Counted from the stretch's first letter, positions 18,764-27,949 are shown. The stretch is DNA of 64,000 bases from G963668605 sp963793625 (GCA_963793625.1 CAWCAT010000011.1:372001-436000); one strand, 5' to 3'. Translations and numbers: made by a program. Notes: generated by a model from the letters alone, not told the origin.

Positions 18764-19549
18764 TTAAGGCCTTGTAAGTGGCTCATAAGCAAGTTCATAG
18801 GGTAGTTTCTTATAAGCGGGCATCGGAGTCGGAGTCGCCGCTGGAGCGTAGACGCCCTGCGCAACCGCCAGCGACTTGATTTCATCCAGGAATCCCAGCA
18901 CTGCGGCATTGCGGTACTTCTTGTAAAGCAGATCGGGAAAAAACACCGGTTGGACTCGTCCATTCTCAACTTCAAAGGCGCCCTGCAAAGCATCCCCTGT
19001 TAGCCGAAGCGCCGGGGTCAACTTTGTCTCTTCGCCTCGCGCGAAACGAAGAAAAAGGACGTATCGTCCGCCATTCAGCAGAGTCTTGAATCCAGGTGCC
19101 GCAGTGCTGGCGAAGGTGTTCCGGTCAAAGGCGACAGACCCAGTCGGAACCGAAAAGGTGATCGTATCGAGCGAGTGTCCCTTCCATTTCCTCAAGATGA
19201 ATGCCGTATACATTGTGATCGGATCTTCTCCAGATGGTGACAGCGTGCAGCCATTGCGGATGATTTGCACGAAGAGCACTTCGTCGCTTGCCTTCATTAG
19301 AGAAGCCAGGTCGCCGTACAAATTTGCAGGAAGGGCCTTGCGAGTTGTTTGCAGATTGCCGCCGGCTGCTCGCGCGCGCTGGTGCAAGGGGCTCGCCTGC
19401 AGTCTGTCCTGCCTCTCCTGCATCTTCTTTTGGAACTCCTGCGCATCGTAACGGCACTCCGGACAGTTGCCCTGCTGGAAGCCCCACGCGAGATTGGCCA
19501 CGATGGCCAGCACGGCTAATCCTTTAACCAAGAACCACGCTGATTTCAT
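18764..19549 (-). CDS. Hypothetical secreted protein with CPEC motif
   Basis: 261 residues. The N terminus MKSAWFLVKGLAVLAIVANL ending in AWG/FQQ is a good signal peptide. The mature protein starts with GNCPECRYD, a Cys-x-x-Cys pair, followed by a charged helix and a beta-rich body (LFVQIIRNGCTLSPSGEDPI, ALRLTGDALQGAFEVENGRV) and a Pro/Thr-rich tail (TPTPMPAYKKLPYELAYEP). No enzyme motif is recognised. It could be a periplasmic or cell-surface protein. It is followed in the same frame by the broken sequence at 18259-18763. Confidence 0.6.
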   Translation of the reverse strand: MKSAWFLVKGLAVLAIVANLAWGFQQGNCPECRYDAQEFQKKMQERQDRLQASPLHQRARAAGGNLQTTRKALPANLYGDLASLMKASDEVLFVQIIRNGCTLSPSGEDPITMYTAFILRKWKGHSLDTITFSVPTGSVAFDRNTFASTAAPGFKTLLNGGRYVLFLRFARGEETKLTPALRLTGDALQGAFEVENGRVQPVFFPDLLYKKYRNAAVLGFLDEIKSLAVAQGVYAPAATPTPMPAYKKLPYELAYEPLTRP

Positions 19550-19666
19550 TGTTCGACCCCTTCTAATTGCGCCACGTCGTAGAGACCCAATGGAGTGTCG
19601 CGTCCGGCCTTAATCATAAGTCAGCAGTATCGTGAGATAGCAAATTGTTTTCGATAAACTCCGGTC

Positions 19667-19749
19667 GCTAGGCGGGCCAGCGGCATCATGATCAAATCCG
19701 TCTTCGTCACCACCGACAAAGACGAAGCCACACTCTGTCTTGCGCTTCG
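19667..19749 (+). pseudogene. Degraded second copy of the 17943-18215 fragment
   Basis: About 83 bp translating as ARRASGIMIKSVFVTTDKDE followed by ATL, matching ARPANGITIKSAFVAPDKDE/ATR at about 18010-18080 in both DNA and protein. Neither side is open for long. It suggests that related gene ends were duplicated or that two members of one family decayed here. Confidence 0.45.
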
Positions 19750-19845
19750 GCATCAGCACGATCGACGACCACTGCAATGCTGCATCGACTCGTCGAATAC
19801 CTGCAATTGGGTGCCCGACGCGGCCTGCCGCCGTTCCCCGTATGC

Positions 19846-20214
19846 TCAACGGCTGCGCGGTGCGACTCCGCTCGGCACGGTTGTCGGCGCCGGTACTGCC
19901 GGACCTAGAAACGCCCAATGGATGTCCGGAACAAGATCGTTTTCCACAAGGATTGTCTGGGACACGAATGTCTTTTCGCCGAGTTTGGCGCGCCAGAGCC
20001 GTTTGTTTGTCAGGTAGTAGACAGTGTCACCTTCGACCAGAAGAATTTCGCTGTCCGCCTGGAGCGTTTCGATACGGTACTGTTTGCGAGTCTGGATGTT
20101 GTAGAGGAAAAGGATTCCCGGGCGGTAGATGGCTGCACGCCCGTAGAACGAGTGTCCAGTGCCGGTGACTTGTCGGCGGCCTGTCTCTTCACCTGGATTC
20201 CTGCGTTTGCCCAA
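19846..20214 (-). pseudogene. C-terminal fragment of a propeller-like secreted protein
   Basis: A 122-residue open frame whose useful part reads YRPGILFLYNIQTRKQYRIE, LQADSEILLVEGDTVYYLTN and ENDLVPDIHWAFLGPA. This looks like the last blade and closing strand of a beta-propeller protein of a type common in Acidobacteria (recognition by pattern). There is no start with a ribosome site and no signal peptide, and the opposite strand carries only shadows. Likely a remnant; it adds to the set of C-terminal relics in this zone. Confidence 0.45.
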
Positions 20215-21067
20215 AACCTCCTCGACTATCCCCGCCAGCCAGACGCCGAACCCTCTGATCCGCGTCTAAACTAGATCGAATTCGCGGTCTCGTTAGCATG
20301 ATTCCGCGCCTCACTGTAACGGGAGATTAGACTTGCTGCAAACGTCGTTGACGTATCACTTCCACAGCGTCGTCTGATCACGCGTTCTCCTTCAGCGGCA
20401 CCGTACTCACCGCCGTTCGTTGTCCAAAATTACAGATTTAAAGTTGATATTCTCCTCTTTACTCGATTGGGCTGTCAATGGATTTTTTTAAATAAGTGAG
20501 AATTATTACTTGAATATAATCCAGTTAACACTTAATTAAGGTTTTTATTCATAATCGTTTCCAGAAGTTACGCCGAAGCCCGTCTGTCAGCCGTTGACTC
20601 GGCTGCTAAACTCTTCGACGGATGCATCAGAACTGCGTCCGCTTGATTAACTTGGCACTTACTTAAGATACGGCCTCGCAATGAAAAATAGCGAAACGAA
20701 CCCAAGACGGAGTATAAGAGCGATGGACATAGCGACTTTCTGTCACAAACGAAACAGAACCAACTCGACCGCTATTTATCTGGAAATCGAAAAATGAAAG
20801 GTACAAAAATGACGGAACGAACCCAACTCTGTCTTGTTGCGAAGATAGCCTTAGCAGCCAGCAGTACACACTCGAAAATGACGGAACGAACCCAACGCAC
20901 CTCCTTGTCTGCAACAAAGTGTTATAGGACATTTCGCCGCAATGAATCTTGCAGTTTCCGTACTGTCTGCGGGCGAACGCGCGCAGGCTGTGCGACTGCC
21001 GCGGAAATTTGGGACAAAACAGCAAAGTCTGTAACCAAGGCTCCAGGAGTTTGCGTCATTCACTACA
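20215..21067. other. Gene-free accessory stretch with an AT-rich island and a short repeat array
   Basis: About 850 bp with no convincing gene. From about 20424 to 20560 the sequence turns strongly AT-rich, unlike the GC-rich surroundings, and holds a TATAAT hexamer at 20515-20520 with no good partner -35. From 20685 to 20896 lies the repeat array given separately. The open frames crossing it are low-complexity products of the repeats. Confidence 0.5.
20685..20896. repeat. Four-unit interspersed short repeat
   Basis: The 22-mer beginning AAAATGACGGAACGAACC occurs exactly at 20806-20827 and 20875-20896. A third unit (AAAATAGCGAAACGAACCCA, 20685-20704) and a diverged fourth (ending GAAACAGAACCAAC at 20765) precede them. 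Unit ends are spaced 59, 62 and 69 bp. On the minus strand the units read GTTGGGTTCGTTCCGTCATT and make spurious peptides with GFVPSF. Spacers differ from each other, but the repeats are too degenerate and the spacers too long for a CRISPR. Confidence 0.6.
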
Positions 21068-22153
21068 ATGGCTCACCTCTGGGCGTCGCTCTCTCTACTA
21101 ATTCTCGTGGCTCTGCCAGTTTTTGGTAACCGGGCGGAGGTGCGCAGAACGCTCGAACAGGATATGCCGGCGCAGGTGGATTCCAACAGTCCTGCCTTTT
21201 GGCGCAACGGGGAATTGATCATAATCAATTCCACTGGAGTCCCACGCATTAGCCGCGGCGAGCATCAGTTCGCGATGTCTTCGCCCCAACCAATCACCAT
21301 TGATCGCCAGGACCACACACCGATGTGGATCGAGTCTGTTTGGCAGGACGAAGACGGAACACTTTATGGCTGGTATCACCACGAGCCAGAGGGTGTCTGT
21401 TCGGGTTCGAACCTCACCGCTCCAGTAATCGGTGCGGTCATTTCCTACGACGGCGGGAGTACCTTCTACGATCTCGGGTTAGTCCTGACATCCGGTGATC
21501 CTGTAGATTGCAGTGCGAAAAATGGCTTCTTCGCGGGAGGGCATGGCGATTTTTCCGTTATTCTCGACCGCGATAAAGGCTACTTCTACTTCCTGTTTGA
21601 TAACTACGGCGGCGCACTTCCCGGCCAGGGAGTCGCTGTGGCGCGACTGGCATTTGAGGATCGCAACAACCCTGTAGGTGCCGTCTGGAAGCGCTTCGAA
21701 GGCGAGTGGAATGAACCCGGATTGAACGGCCGTGTGACACCCGTGTTCCGCACCAACGTGGCCTGGCAACGCGCTGACACTGACTCCTTGTGGGGGCCTT
21801 CCATACATTGGAACACTCATCTGGAAACTTATGTCGTCGTCATGAACCGAGCCTGCTGTGAAACAAACTGGCCGCAGAAAGGCATTTACATCAGCTTCAA
21901 TCCAGATCTTAGTAACCCGGACGGCTGGACCGAACCGAAGCTGATTCTCGACGACATTGGTTTTGGACCGGGCTATTATCCGCAGGTACTAGGCCTGGAA
22001 TACGGAGAGCCGGACACGGTCGCCGGGCGGGTGGCCAGGCTTTATGTGCATGGCCGGTCCAAATGGGAAATCACTTTCTACAAGCCCGGAGAAGTCGAAG
22101 CCCGTCCGCCCAAGAATAATGACGATCCGCCGGATGAGTCGCCCGTCCCATAA
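21068..22153 (+). CDS. Secreted protein with glycosidase-like beta-propeller features, function unknown
   Basis: 361 residues with a signal peptide (MAHLWASLSLLILVALPVFG). The mature protein carries PAFWRNGELIIINSTGVPRI, WIESVWQDEDGTLYGWYHHE, SYDGGSTFYDLGLVL (an Asp-box-like S-x-D-x-G-x-x-F/W) and GHGDFSVILDRDKGYFYFLF. These are reminiscent of five-bladed GH43/sialidase-type propellers, but I cannot assign a family. The C terminus is Pro/Asp-rich (RPPKNNDDPPDESPVP). It stands alone upstream of the quinoprotein gene (45 bp gap, same strand), so co-transcription is possible. Confidence 0.65.
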   Translation: MAHLWASLSLLILVALPVFGNRAEVRRTLEQDMPAQVDSNSPAFWRNGELIIINSTGVPRISRGEHQFAMSSPQPITIDRQDHTPMWIESVWQDEDGTLYGWYHHEPEGVCSGSNLTAPVIGAVISYDGGSTFYDLGLVLTSGDPVDCSAKNGFFAGGHGDFSVILDRDKGYFYFLFDNYGGALPGQGVAVARLAFEDRNNPVGAVWKRFEGEWNEPGLNGRVTPVFRTNVAWQRADTDSLWGPSIHWNTHLETYVVVMNRACCETNWPQKGIYISFNPDLSNPDGWTEPKLILDDIGFGPGYYPQVLGLEYGEPDTVAGRVARLYVHGRSKWEITFYKPGEVEARPPKNNDDPPDESPVP

Positions 22154-22198
22154 CGCACCGCCAGCCCCGGGAATGATACGCTCATAACTCCTGGGAAA

Positions 22199-24323
22199 AT
22201 GATCATGAAAAATTGGAATGCCGTGAGGATTCTCCCGGCTACGCTGTTCCTTGCAGGCGTTATCTTTGCCTTTGCCGCTGCGAGCCCTTACCGTGAGTGG
22301 CGCACCTATGGAGGCACGCCCGACGGCATGCGCTATTCCAGGTTGGACCAGATCAACAAGTCCAATGTAAAAGACCTGAAGGTTGCCTGGAGCTTCGATA
22401 CCGGCGACGCGTTTCCGGGATCCGAAATGCAGTGCAATCCGATTATCGTCGATGGAGTGTTTTACGCCACGACTCCCAAAATGAAAGTGATCGCGCTCAA
22501 TGCAGCTACTGGAAAGCTGCTCTGGAAATTCGATCCGAATGACGGTAGAGAGAATACGCGCAAGACTCGAAACCGCGGGCTGAATCACTGGACCGACGGC
22601 AAAGAAGGCAGGATTTACTTCGCAGCGCAGCAATGGCTTTACGCTCTGGACACGAAGACCGGCCTGCCTGCCCGCGATTTCGGCGAAAGCGGCAGGATCA
22701 ATTTGCGCCTGGGACTTGGCCGCGATCAGGCGGCTTTCAGCATTTCGCTGTTGACGCCCGGAGTCGTGTACAAAGATCTGCTGATCATCGGAAGTATCAC
22801 CGGCGAAGACCTGCCCGCCGCCCCCGGCGACATCCGCGCATACGATGTACGCAGCGGGAAGCTGCGCTGGAGTTTTCACACGATTCCACATCCGGGCGAA
22901 GTAGGCTATGAGACCTGGCCGCCTGATGCGTGGAAGCGGACCGGCGCGGCGAACAACTGGGCCGGCATGGCGCTCGATGAAAAGCGCGGCTTGGTATTTG
23001 TACCGACTGGATCGGCCGCCTTTGACTTCTATGGCGCGGACCGGCATGGCGACAACCTGTTTGCAAACTCCCTGATTGCACTCGATGCGACGACGGGGAA
23101 GCGCGTGTGGCATTTTCAATTCGTCCGGCATGATCTTTGGGATCGCGACCTGCCGGCGGCTCCCAGCCTCGTCACAATTCGGCAGAATGGGCGCAGTATC
23201 GACGCCGTTGCGCAAACGACAAAGTCAGGACACGTTTTCGTGTTTGAACGAGAGACCGGCAAGCCTGTTTTTCCGATCGAGTACAGAAGCGTCCCAGCCT
23301 CCGATGTGCCGGGTGAACAGTCAGCCGGGAAGCAGCCGTTTCCCGCTGAAGCCGCCACCTTTCGCGCGCCAGCAAGTAACGGAGGATATGCTCACAGACC
23401 GCACGCCCGAAGAGCACAAAAGCGCGATCGAGCGATTTCGAACGTATCGGAATGGCGGGCAGTTCACGCCATTTACTGTTGACAAACCCACACTGATGCT
23501 GCCAGGAACCGATGGCGGCGCGGAGTGGGGTGGTGCGGCATTCGATCCGGAGTCCGGTTTGCTGTATGTGAACTCGAACGAAAATGCCGTCGTGATGCGG
23601 TTAGTGGAACGCGACAAAGCGCGCAAGCGCAACACCGCGAGTTCCTTATATCAGGGCCAGTGCGCGAGTTGTCATCGAGCAGATCGAAAAGGTGCACCAC
23701 CGGACTTCCCTGCCCTGATCGACATTGCGAAAAAACGATCGCAGAGCGATATCGACGCGCTGATTCACAAGGGTGCGGGACGTATGCCTCCGTTTCCTCA
23801 TCTGACCAACGAAGCTGTTCGTGCGGTCTCGCGCTTCCTGATCACCGGTGAAGACAGCGATGTCGTGGTCGCGAGCAATGCCGCATCCAGCGGACTGAAA
23901 TACACACATGACGGCTACAACAGATTTCTCGATTCGGAAGGCTATCCGGCGATCAAGCCGCCATGGGGCACGCTGAACGCGATTGATCTGAACAAGGGTG
24001 AGATTCGCTGGAAGATTACGTTCGGTGAGATTCCGGAACTCGTCGCCAAGGGGTTTACGAATACAGGAAGCCAGAATTACGGGGGGCCAGCCGTGACCGC
24101 CGGAGGATTGCTCTTCATCGGCGCTACCAATAACGATCGAAAGTTCCGCGCGTACGACAAAGCCACAGGCCAACTGTTGTGGTCCACGGTGTTGCCGTTT
24201 GCGGGTAATGCTACGCCTGCCGTGTACGAGGTTCGCGGCCGTCAGTTCGTCGTGATCGGCGCGGGTGGTGGCAAATCGAAGCAACCGTCCGGTGGCGTTT
24301 ACGTGGCATTCGCCTTGCCGTAA
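22199..24323 (+). CDS. PQQ-dependent (quinoprotein) dehydrogenase with inserted cytochrome c domain (one frameshift)
   Basis: Signal peptide, then YREWRTYGGTPDGMRYSRLD and NKSNVKDLKVAWSFDTGD, the opening of quinoprotein ethanol/glucose-type eight-bladed propellers. Blade tryptophan motifs (ALNAATGKLLWKFDP, ALDATTGKRVWHFQF) recur. A frame change near 23345 joins …AGKQPFP to LKPPPFARQQVTEDM. A cytochrome c segment is inserted late: YQGQCASCHRADRKGAPPDF (C-x-x-C-H) with a distal Met in RMPPFPHL. The propeller then resumes (WGTLNAIDLNKGEIRWKITF) to the end. Total about 708 residues. The enzyme would oxidise a sugar or alcohol in the periplasm and pass electrons through its own haem. Start ATG 22199, with ATG 22205 as alternative. 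Confidence 0.85.
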
Positions 24324-24393
24324 GACATTTCGGCAGTAAAGTGTTTTACGTCTGACTTGCTCATGATAGACTCATTCTCAAGATCGGAATGTA

Positions 24394-25431
24394 ATGAGTT
24401 TGGTCAGACGATGTTTGCTTTGGAGCTTTATTGCGTGTGCCTTCGCCGGCGTATTGTTCCTGTGGATTTGGGTCTTCTCGGGAAGCCCGTTTTCATTGGC
24501 TCCCATCGCTTCAGACAGCCTGGGTAGCTACGGGTTGCGAACCCCTGTACCAGTGCCTCGCACGGAAGCCGGAGGGGTCGCGTGCCAGGGCAGATTCTAT
24601 CTCGCTGGTGGGATCAATTGGCGCGCGAGCACGCTGACATCGTTCTTTCGTTATGACCCCGCAACAGACGCATGGGAGACGCTTCCAGATCTGCCGGAAC
24701 CGCTCAATCACGCCGTGCTCGCGACCGATGGAGAAAAAGTCTATATGGTGGGCGGCTTCGGACCGCTCGGCATTCGGCTGCGCTGGTTCATGTTCGCCGA
24801 ATGGAATCCACGCGACACACTCTACATTTTTGACCCCGCATCCAAGGCATGGAGCGAAGGTCCGCGTATGCCCGAACCGCGCGGGGCAGGCGGCGTAGCG
24901 TATTCTGCAAATGCGTTATGGTACGCAGGCGGCATCGATCAGAATCGCGGCCTTTCAGCAGACCTGTTTCGCTACGATCTGGCAAGCCGCAAGTGGGAGC
25001 GCATGCCCCCGATGAGCGTGCCTCGCGACCATTTGCGCGTGGAGGCAGTTGACGGCAAGGTCTATGTGATTTCAGGACGCAAGGACGATCTGCGCCTGAA
25101 TCTGGCGGTGATGGAAGCTTACGATATTGCATCGGGCCGGTGGTCCCGTAAAGCCGATGTACCCCTCGCGCGCGGCGGGTTCGGCTCGGCTGTGGCGGAC
25201 GGCTACATTTACACCTTCGGTGGCGAGATGCTCTGGCATTGCCTCGACAACATCGAGCGCTATGATCCAAAAACGGACACGTGGCGCAGCGATGGAAAGC
25301 TTCCTGAGGGCCGCCACGGGATTATGTCGGGAGTTATAAACGGCCGCATTCATCTCGTATCAGGCGGCAGGCATCCGCGCGTCTCCATCAGCGGCATCCA
25401 TCGAATCTTCACACCTGAGCCAAACAAGTGA
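24394..25431 (+). CDS. Kelch-repeat beta-propeller protein, membrane anchored
   Basis: 345 residues. One N-terminal membrane segment (LWSFIACAFAGVLFLWIWVF) then five to six Kelch repeats, each with a double Gly and spaced Tyr/Trp: FYLAGGIN…RYDPATDAWETLPDLP, VYMVGGFG…FDPASKAWSEGPRMP, LWYAGGID…YDLASRKWERMPPM, VYVISGRK…YDIASGRWSRKADVP, IYTFGGEM…YDPKTDTWRSDGKLP. These form a propeller that probably faces the periplasm. No catalytic motif of sialate-mutarotase (NanM) type could be confirmed. Its stop overlaps the GTG of the GT2 gene by 4 bp, implying a shared transcript. Confidence 0.8.
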   Translation: MSLVRRCLLWSFIACAFAGVLFLWIWVFSGSPFSLAPIASDSLGSYGLRTPVPVPRTEAGGVACQGRFYLAGGINWRASTLTSFFRYDPATDAWETLPDLPEPLNHAVLATDGEKVYMVGGFGPLGIRLRWFMFAEWNPRDTLYIFDPASKAWSEGPRMPEPRGAGGVAYSANALWYAGGIDQNRGLSADLFRYDLASRKWERMPPMSVPRDHLRVEAVDGKVYVISGRKDDLRLNLAVMEAYDIASGRWSRKADVPLARGGFGSAVADGYIYTFGGEMLWHCLDNIERYDPKTDTWRSDGKLPEGRHGIMSGVINGRIHLVSGGRHPRVSISGIHRIFTPEPNK

Positions 25432-26201
25432 TTCAACGCGAAAACATTTCGATGATCGTGCTGGCGTACAACGATGCACCGGCCCTTCCACAGTTGCTGC
25501 AGGGCCTGCACGCAGTGCTTTCGACCCTTGCCGCTGACTTTGAAATTGTAGTGGTCGATGATGGAAGTTCTGATGACAGCGTGCTGGTTGTAAACGATTG
25601 TGCGGCACGAATGCAGGGGATTCGATTGGTCCGGCACGATCGCAACCAAGGTGTGGGTGCCGGGTTCCGGACGGGTGTGCGGGAATCGCGCTTCGACATT
25701 ATCGGTTACCTGGATGGCGATGGCCAGTACGAACCGCGCGACCTGGGCAGCATGCTTGCGGCACTTCCTGCGAATGGAGCGGCAATTGGGATACGTTCGC
25801 GGCGAGCCGATTCGCTCAGGCGCAGAATGGTCTCAAAACTCTACGGCATCCTCGTACGACAGATCTATGGTGTGCCTTACCGCGACATCAACTGCGGCAT
25901 GAAGCTGTTCCGGCGCTCCTACCTCGAATCCGCGCTGCCGCTCGAATCGTCAGGGTCGTTCTTCGATTGTGAGGTCCTTGCGAAGGGTTTTCACAAAGGA
26001 AGGCCCGTGGTGGAACTGCCGGTGAATCACTATCCCAGACGGCATGGACAGGCGATGGGTAACAGCCAGCAAAGCATTCAGGTCGCAGTTGCGGGCTTGG
26101 TCAGCCGGAAAATGGCGCCTTACCGGCGCGACACGTGGATCGCGCGTCTGCTGGTCACTGCTTTTTCTCCCAGACTTCATAAATTCCAAAGCGGGCAGTG
26201 A
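25428..26201 (+). CDS. Glycosyltransferase family 2, dolichol/polyprenyl-phosphate sugar synthase type
   Basis: 257 residues. GT-A features: MIVLAYNDAPALPQLLQGL, EIVVVDDGSSDDS (nucleotide-binding), RLVRHDRNQGVGAGFRTGV, GYLDGDGQYEPRDL (metal/donor D-x-D) and RDINCGMKLFRRSYLE. This matches the DPM1/Ppm-like group that makes polyprenyl-phosphate sugars; there is no C-terminal membrane domain. GTG at 25428 overlaps the Kelch stop; an ATG at 25452 is the alternative. A convergent GT39-like gene overlaps its end by 47 bp, and such a membrane enzyme would use a polyprenyl-phosphate sugar, so the two may work together (inference). Confidence 0.85.
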   Translation: MIQRENISMIVLAYNDAPALPQLLQGLHAVLSTLAADFEIVVVDDGSSDDSVLVVNDCAARMQGIRLVRHDRNQGVGAGFRTGVRESRFDIIGYLDGDGQYEPRDLGSMLAALPANGAAIGIRSRRADSLRRRMVSKLYGILVRQIYGVPYRDINCGMKLFRRSYLESALPLESSGSFFDCEVLAKGFHKGRPVVELPVNHYPRRHGQAMGNSQQSIQVAVAGLVSRKMAPYRRDTWIARLLVTAFSPRLHKFQSGQ

Positions 26202-27834
26202 TAGTGAAATCTTCCTGCATGTAGCGCCAGAGTGCCGGGAAGGTTTGAACCGGGTCCGTGAAATACCAGCGGCTGGTTTCGTTCACGATCGTAGTGACTC
26301 CGTTTTTGCGCAATGCGTGCACCATCGCCTGATCCACTCCCGGCAGCTGGGACGAGAGAAATTTATAGGTGCGCATGAAATGCAAAACGGGTTGGGGCGA
26401 CGGACGCTGCAAGAGTCCATAGAGCAGGACAGCGTCGCCAAATATATAGAAATTGCCCGGCTTCTGTTTCAAGTACGCTGTCACAGCTTCAAAATCTTCG
26501 CACTTCAACTCCACATCCTGTGCAAAAATTCCGGGACTGCCGCAAAGCAGCCCATTCAAACCCGGGTCGCGCATGCGAACTGAAAATACAGCGCCGGGTT
26601 CAAATTCCTGCACCAATCTTCGCCAAGCCACCCGGGTTCCGTGAAACAGAAACCCGAGTTGAAACAAGCAAAGCGAACCGGCGCAGACCAGCGTTACAAC
26701 GCGTCTCGACGGCAGTCTGAGCGCAGGTGTTACGGCGGGCACAGGGATGACGTCGAAGTTCCTGACGATCAGCAGTGCCAATGAGACGGCCAGCGAGACT
26801 GCTAAAGCTGAGAGGAATAACACGTTCTCTTCCTCGTTCCGCGTCGTAACCTGAAACACGACCTGTACGACGGGGAGTCCCGCGCACAGATAACCGGCGG
26901 GTGCGAAAACGAAGAAGCGTCCTCGCCGGGACGCGTCCGAAAGCCCTATCACCAGCGCCGCGAGTCCAATGGGCTGACACAGCAGGTTGGCAAGCTGGCC
27001 GATGTTTCCCGCTGCCTCGAAGCTCAAGATAGCCCATATCAGATCCAGGGACATACGTGACTGCCCGATCCCCGAGGCGGACTTAAAGTACAAGTTAAGA
27101 AACTGGGCCGGATCGGACCAGGTAAACAGCCAAAGGAGAAAAACACACACGCCCAAAAGAAAGCCGGTCCCGCACCACAGCAGCGACGCCATGATCCGGC
27201 GCGGGCTGGGCAAATAGAGTATTACGATCAGCCCGGCTGCGTACAACGTCATCAGGCCCCCAGCGTTCTGCTTGCTGAGAACGGACAGGACCAGGCAGAT
27301 GCCGGAGATTCCGAGCAGGGCTCGCCTTTTCGGGGATTCTAGAATCAGCCAGAGTGATGCCAGTCCGAAGAGGAACGCCGTCTGTTCCATCCAGAGCGTC
27401 CCGAAAATGGCCTGGAAGAGCAGTCCAACGGATAGCCCGGAAAGCAGTGCGAACGGCCGCGGCGCTTCCGGGAGCAGCAGTCTTGCGAGACGTATCGAGA
27501 TTGTAGTTGCCAGCGCGGTCGAGAGACACGCGGAAGCGACCGTGGCCGCCCAGGTCACGCCCATAACGCGAAAGAATACAGCCTGGATCGCAAAGGTAAC
27601 CGGACCAAACGGCATCCAGAAATCGCGATAAGGAACCTGGCCTTGCAGAATGCGCCAAGCCCCGTCCCAAATCAGCGACTGATCGTTCAAGAACGCGCCC
27701 CGATGTCCGGTCATCCAGTTGAAGGCGACGCAAACAATGATGACCAGTGCGCTTGACAGTAGAAATGCGGTATTTCCTACGGGGGAGATCGACGTTGTTT
27801 TCAGGGGATCAAGTGTAGGGGAGGACGATTCCAT
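26155..27834 (-). CDS. Polytopic GT39-like membrane glycosyltransferase
   Basis: 559 residues from ATG 27834; the open frame extends upstream only into the tRNA gene. About ten to twelve membrane segments. The first periplasmic loop has NDQSLIWDGAWRILQGQVPY followed by RDFWMPFGPVTF, the acidic-residue-plus-PYRDF pattern of ArnT/PMT-like GT39 proteins that transfer sugar from polyprenyl phosphate. The C-terminal ~150 residues form a periplasmic domain (KCEDFEAVTAYLKQKPGNFY, GVTTIVNETSRWYF). It is convergent with the GT2 gene, overlapping by 47 bp. Acceptor (protein or lipid) is unknown. Confidence 0.75.
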   Translation of the reverse strand: MESSSPTLDPLKTTSISPVGNTAFLLSSALVIIVCVAFNWMTGHRGAFLNDQSLIWDGAWRILQGQVPYRDFWMPFGPVTFAIQAVFFRVMGVTWAATVASACLSTALATTISIRLARLLLPEAPRPFALLSGLSVGLLFQAIFGTLWMEQTAFLFGLASLWLILESPKRRALLGISGICLVLSVLSKQNAGGLMTLYAAGLIVILYLPSPRRIMASLLWCGTGFLLGVCVFLLWLFTWSDPAQFLNLYFKSASGIGQSRMSLDLIWAILSFEAAGNIGQLANLLCQPIGLAALVIGLSDASRRGRFFVFAPAGYLCAGLPVVQVVFQVTTRNEEENVLFLSALAVSLAVSLALLIVRNFDVIPVPAVTPALRLPSRRVVTLVCAGSLCLFQLGFLFHGTRVAWRRLVQEFEPGAVFSVRMRDPGLNGLLCGSPGIFAQDVELKCEDFEAVTAYLKQKPGNFYIFGDAVLLYGLLQRPSPQPVLHFMRTYKFLSSQLPGVDQAMVHALRKNGVTTIVNETSRWYFTDPVQTFPALWRYMQEDFTITARFGIYEVWEKKQ

Positions 27835-27842
27835 GAAAGGAC

Positions 27843-27932
27843 TGGCGGAAGGGGTGGGATTTGAACCCACGAACGGCTTTCACCGTTGGCGGTTTTCAAG
27901 ACCGCTGCCATCAACCGCTCGGCCACCCTTCC
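27843..27932 (-). tRNA. tRNA-Ser (anticodon TGA)
   Basis: The minus strand folds as a type II (long variable arm) tRNA. The acceptor stem GGAAGGG pairs with CCCTTCC, followed by discriminator G and an encoded CCA at 27845-27843. The anticodon loop TCTTGAAAA gives TGA, reading UCA serine codons. A long variable arm (CAACGGTGAAAGCCGTT) is typical of Ser. The T loop is GTTCAAATC. Confidence 0.95.
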
Positions 27933-27949
27933 GAATCTTCATTTTACAT

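Noticed and set aside
18571..18993. 140-residue minus-strand open frame
   Set aside because: Out-of-frame shadow of the secreted CPEC protein and the broken gene behind it.
20685..20896. Possible CRISPR array
   Set aside because: Only two exact units, two degenerate ones, uneven spacing of 59-69 bp with spacer-like parts longer than usual, and no cas gene in the window.
21989..23215. 408-residue minus-strand open frame
   Set aside because: Antisense to the quinoprotein, whose blade motifs are unmistakable.
27835..27870. N-terminal extension of the GT39-like protein
   Set aside because: The extra residues come from the 3' part of the tRNA-Ser gene; ATG 27834 is a better start.
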